Below, piece after piece: positions 63,841 through 64,000 of a DNA stretch of 64,000 bases. The position numbers and the translations under genes are program-made. Under the pieces are notes generated by a model. That model was not told the origin of the DNA. It did no database searches and was given only the letters and a program-made list of their open reading frames with translations. This DNA comes from Leptospira bourretii (GTDB taxonomy: Bacteria; Spirochaetota; Leptospiria; Leptospirales; Leptospiraceae): contig NZ_RQFW01000016.1 in assembly GCF_004770145.1 (NCBI RefSeq), positions 281,543 through 345,542 on the forward strand, given 5' to 3'. Each line of letters opens with the position of its first letter. Within the stretch, counting starts at the first letter, position 1.

Positions 63841-64000
63841 TGCGTGTAACGAACTAGACTAGCCGACGTAGGCTGGCCCTGAGTCCCTGAAGGGGACGTT
63901 AGGGATTGGCACGACGCTTGCGTAAGCAAGAGGAGTGCCAAAAGCCTATGTGTCGCAGACCGAACGAGGGCGCAAGTCCCGAAGTGAAGCGGTTAGTCGC
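63841..64000. repeat. Array repeat, class A, cut by the window edge
   Basis: GTGTAACGAACTAGACTAGCCGACGTAGGCT and the following hairpins match the repeat at 61819 with only a few differences, up to GCGGTTAGTCGC at the edge. The closing GTTA box lies outside the window. Confidence 0.9.

Larger units (their letters stand above)
53478..64000 (-). mobile_element. Integron-like cassette array (no integrase seen)
   Basis: An array of at least nine structured repeats or remnants with small modules between them, all genes on the minus strand. Each full repeat begins (gene direction) within 6-17 bp of a stop codon in five cases and 114 bp in one. The next module's start follows the other end after 60-120 bp. 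Outer boxes (GTTATxCG / CGxATAAC) and inner paired boxes follow an attC-like plan. Gene content is toxin-antitoxin pairs and restriction-type genes. Integron origin is an inference; the array runs off the right edge. Confidence 0.6.

Noticed and set aside
53478..64000. CRISPR array
   Set aside because: The repeats are 97-172 bp, internally structured and separated by genes, not by short spacers; no cas gene is present.
53478..64000. Prophage or conjugative element
   Set aside because: No structural phage, relaxase, integrase or transfer gene is seen; content is only toxin-antitoxin and restriction-type genes plus one dead IS.

Overview
The window reads as chromosomal DNA of a spirochaete, most likely Leptospira (saprophytic-clade type). 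This is inferred from gene content and style: AT-rich, TTG/GTG starts, spirochaete-type lipobox, leucine-rich-repeat lipoprotein, STAS/PilZ/cNMP signalling proteins, a chemotaxis receptor with an integral-membrane sensor, and a tRNA-Ala/tRNA-Ile pair not embedded in an rRNA operon. No database search was possible.

Positions 1-45 kb are ordinary housekeeping chromosome. They hold a phospho-sugar mutase (cut by the left edge), aminotransferase, exonuclease-like protein, CBS protein, three tRNAs, hemW, a bifunctional nuclease, an MFS exporter, ACT and PilZ proteins, and a TPP riboswitch with thiC. Next come an acyl-CoA dehydrogenase, a beta-lactamase-fold/double-cNMP fusion beside trxA, panD, lipB, murJ, ileS, an LRR lipoprotein and two chemotaxis receptors (one with inverted domain order). 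The rest are an SCO-like protein, speD, a GH13 glucosidase, a GT2/PMT-type glycosylation cluster, an SDR enzyme, an ABC exporter and an RsuA-family pseudouridine synthase.

Positions 45-53.3 kb form an accessory stretch of small stress, efflux and regulatory genes: AraC, MepB-like, SugE/Gdx-like SMR, ArsR with two AHSA1 proteins, DoxX/MarR, GST, SRAP, DUF4256 and YdeI-like. Clear operator palindromes sit at arsR and at the doxX/marR divergence.

Positions 53.5 kb to the right edge (64 kb) hold the most unusual object: an integron-like array. Small modules, all on the minus strand, are separated by long (about 135-172 bp) imperfectly palindromic repeats lying directly after the 3' end of each module. 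Modules in gene order from the right edge are UPF0175/DUF3368-PIN, Phd/PIN (VapBC), HicA/HicB, PIN/RHH, BrnT/CopG, BrnT/BrnA-like, a decayed outer-membrane protein, a decayed IS481-type transposase, an intact DUF262-HNH (GmrSD-like) defence gene and a decayed Mrr-like restriction gene. The repeats have paired outer boxes and paired inner boxes, as integron attC sites do. They come in two sequence classes that keep the same predicted stem topology with different bases. No integrase gene is visible; the array continues past the right edge.

Toxin-antitoxin pairs with their own leaders between the repeats, plus restriction-type genes, make this look like a stabilising/defence cassette island.
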